From positions 1-64,000 of the forward strand of contig CAWFJG010000011.1 of assembly GCA_963816065.1 (NCBI GenBank): a stretch of 64,000 nucleotides of DNA, given 5' to 3'. The position numbers and the translations under genes were made by a program. The notes under the pieces were generated by a model. The model was not told where the DNA came from. It saw nothing but the letters and a program-made list of their open reading frames with translations, and did not search any database. Positions 63,435-64,000 of this stretch are shown here, piece after piece. Numbering within the stretch: the stretch's first letter is position 1; every line of letters begins with the position of its first letter. Source of the DNA: Roseiarcus sp963816065. GTDB lineage: Bacteria > Pseudomonadota > Alphaproteobacteria > Rhizobiales > Beijerinckiaceae.

Positions 63435-63846
63435 GCACGCCCTCGCCGCCCCGAGCGCCGAACGCGTGCTCGTCGTCGACGACGACGACGATGTCAGACG
63501 GGCCATGACGGGAATGCTATCGGAGATCGGCTACACCATCCGGGAATGTGCGACGGGGGCCGAGGCGCTCGGGGCGCTGTCGGACTTCAACCCGGATCTC
63601 GTCATCGTCGATTTCGCCATGCCTGGTCAGAACGGCGCGGAAATCGCTCAGATCATCCGGCAAACGGCGCCGGTCCTGCCGATCGTGTTTGTCAGCGGCT
63701 ATGCCGACGACCTCGTCCTGGAGACGCTCGACGGCAACGCGCCTGTCCTGAGAAAGCCGTTCCGTCCGATCGAACTTGCGGCCGTCGTGCGTTCGGCCTT
63801 GGATGCGAGGTCCGAGGCCGAGACCACGGCTGAACCCGGCGGCTGA
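63431..63846 (+). CDS. Receiver domain, likely C-terminal part of the preceding kinase
   Basis: Receiver domain in the +1 frame to the kinase: RVLVVDDDDDVRRAMTGMLS, DLVIVDFAMPGQNGAEIAQI, PIVFVSGYADD and PVLRKPFRPIELAAVV, ending at 63,846 (stop 63,844-63,846). The first codons around 63,431-63,467 have no good ATG in this frame; the best internal start is GTG 63,467. The simplest reading is a hybrid kinase split by a one-base indel near 63,410. No DNA-binding, phosphatase or GGDEF output domain follows before the window ends. Confidence 0.7.
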
Positions 63847-64000
63847 TCGCGGACACTCAGGCAGGACGGCGGGTTTTCGAGCTGTCCCGAAGACTGCGGG
63901 TCCCCGGCGCGCTCCAGCCCTTTCGTACGATGCGAGCGACGGTGTCCTTACGCGCCAAGTCGCCGGCCACGCGGCGCGCCCTCTCGCGCGATGACGAGGA
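63847..64000. other. Window end, no gene seen
   Basis: The last 154 bases hold no clear reading frame start or motif. The output gene of the phosphorelay may lie just beyond the edge. Confidence 0.3.

Noticed and set aside
1..64000. tRNA or rRNA genes
   Set aside because: I scanned the intergenic gaps for T-loop and CCA-like features and saw none; a covariance-model scan was not possible here.

Overview
The window is two unrelated pieces of genome joined at about 14,450-14,467. The left piece (1-14.45 kb) looks like a planctomycete, probably Isosphaeraceae-like; I infer this from gene content and protein style, not from a search. It has an ECF sigma tail, a planctomycete-like FtsH, an RsmG-TrmH double methyltransferase, a family of small restriction-endonuclease-like proteins, and dense IS91/IS66/RAYT debris. 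The right piece (14.45-64 kb) is an alphaproteobacterium, probably Hyphomicrobiales. It carries rplJ-rplL-rpoB, the rseP-bamA-lpxD-fabZ-lpxA-lpxI-lpxB envelope cluster with LpxI, and a PEP-CTERM remnant. At the junction a transposase gene and rpoB are both cut mid-gene. rpoB is essential, so an assembly chimera is much more likely than a natural fusion.

Left piece. 1-6.75 kb is housekeeping: sigma factor end, peroxiredoxin Bcp, archease, a PfkB sugar kinase, FtsH, the RsmG-TrmH fusion and MoaB. 6.9-14.45 kb is a graveyard of mobile elements: an integrase scrap, a broken restriction-endonuclease-like gene, a RAYT (REP transposase) scrap between 38-bp repeats, a tyrosine recombinase plus IS91 transposase unit, an IS66 TnpC, one intact unrecognised gene (12,669-13,595), and a truncated DDE transposase.

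Right piece. 14.5-17.4 kb: rpoB start, rplL, rplJ and a PRC-barrel protein. 17.6-24.4 kb: PEP-CTERM remnant, a secreted His-rich protein behind a perfect EcfG-type promoter motif, a NarL-type regulator, a membrane protein/hydrolase pair divergent from an AraC regulator, and a hybrid histidine kinase. 24.9-28.9 kb: alcohol dehydrogenase, enolase-superfamily dehydratase, ChrA and a small secreted protein. 29.1-39.9 kb: lipid A and outer-membrane biogenesis genes (lpxB to rseP), then cdsA, uppS and frr. 40-43.3 kb: DUF502, DUF3775 and GlmS. 43.5-45.9 kb: a copper module (DUF2946-like, CopC, PCuAC, CopD) ended by an ISAs1 element with clear ends and a target duplication. 47.2-53.5 kb: a SnoaL-like protein, a MOSC protein, an MFS transporter and its GntR regulator. 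A 2.5-kb restriction-modification module (m5C methylase, Vsr, putative restriction enzyme) sits here between two 178-bp copies of the MFS gene's 3' end. 53.8-57.5 kb: L,D-transpeptidase and small metabolic genes.

57.6-63.85 kb is the most interesting system. It is a stressosome module (RsbR, RsbS, RsbT, and an RsbX-type phosphatase fused to a second RsbT-like ATPase). It is divergent from a phosphorelay whose first kinase begins with a third RsbT-like ATPase domain. The likely circuit is: the RsbR/RsbS complex holds RsbT, stress releases it, and the signal passes into histidine kinase and receiver proteins instead of an anti-anti-sigma cascade.

At least fourteen genes in both pieces, including essential ones (ftsH, rplL, glmS, lpxD), carry single-base frameshifts. 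This points to indel errors in the assembly. Coordinates below span the full gene, with the approximate frameshift site stated.
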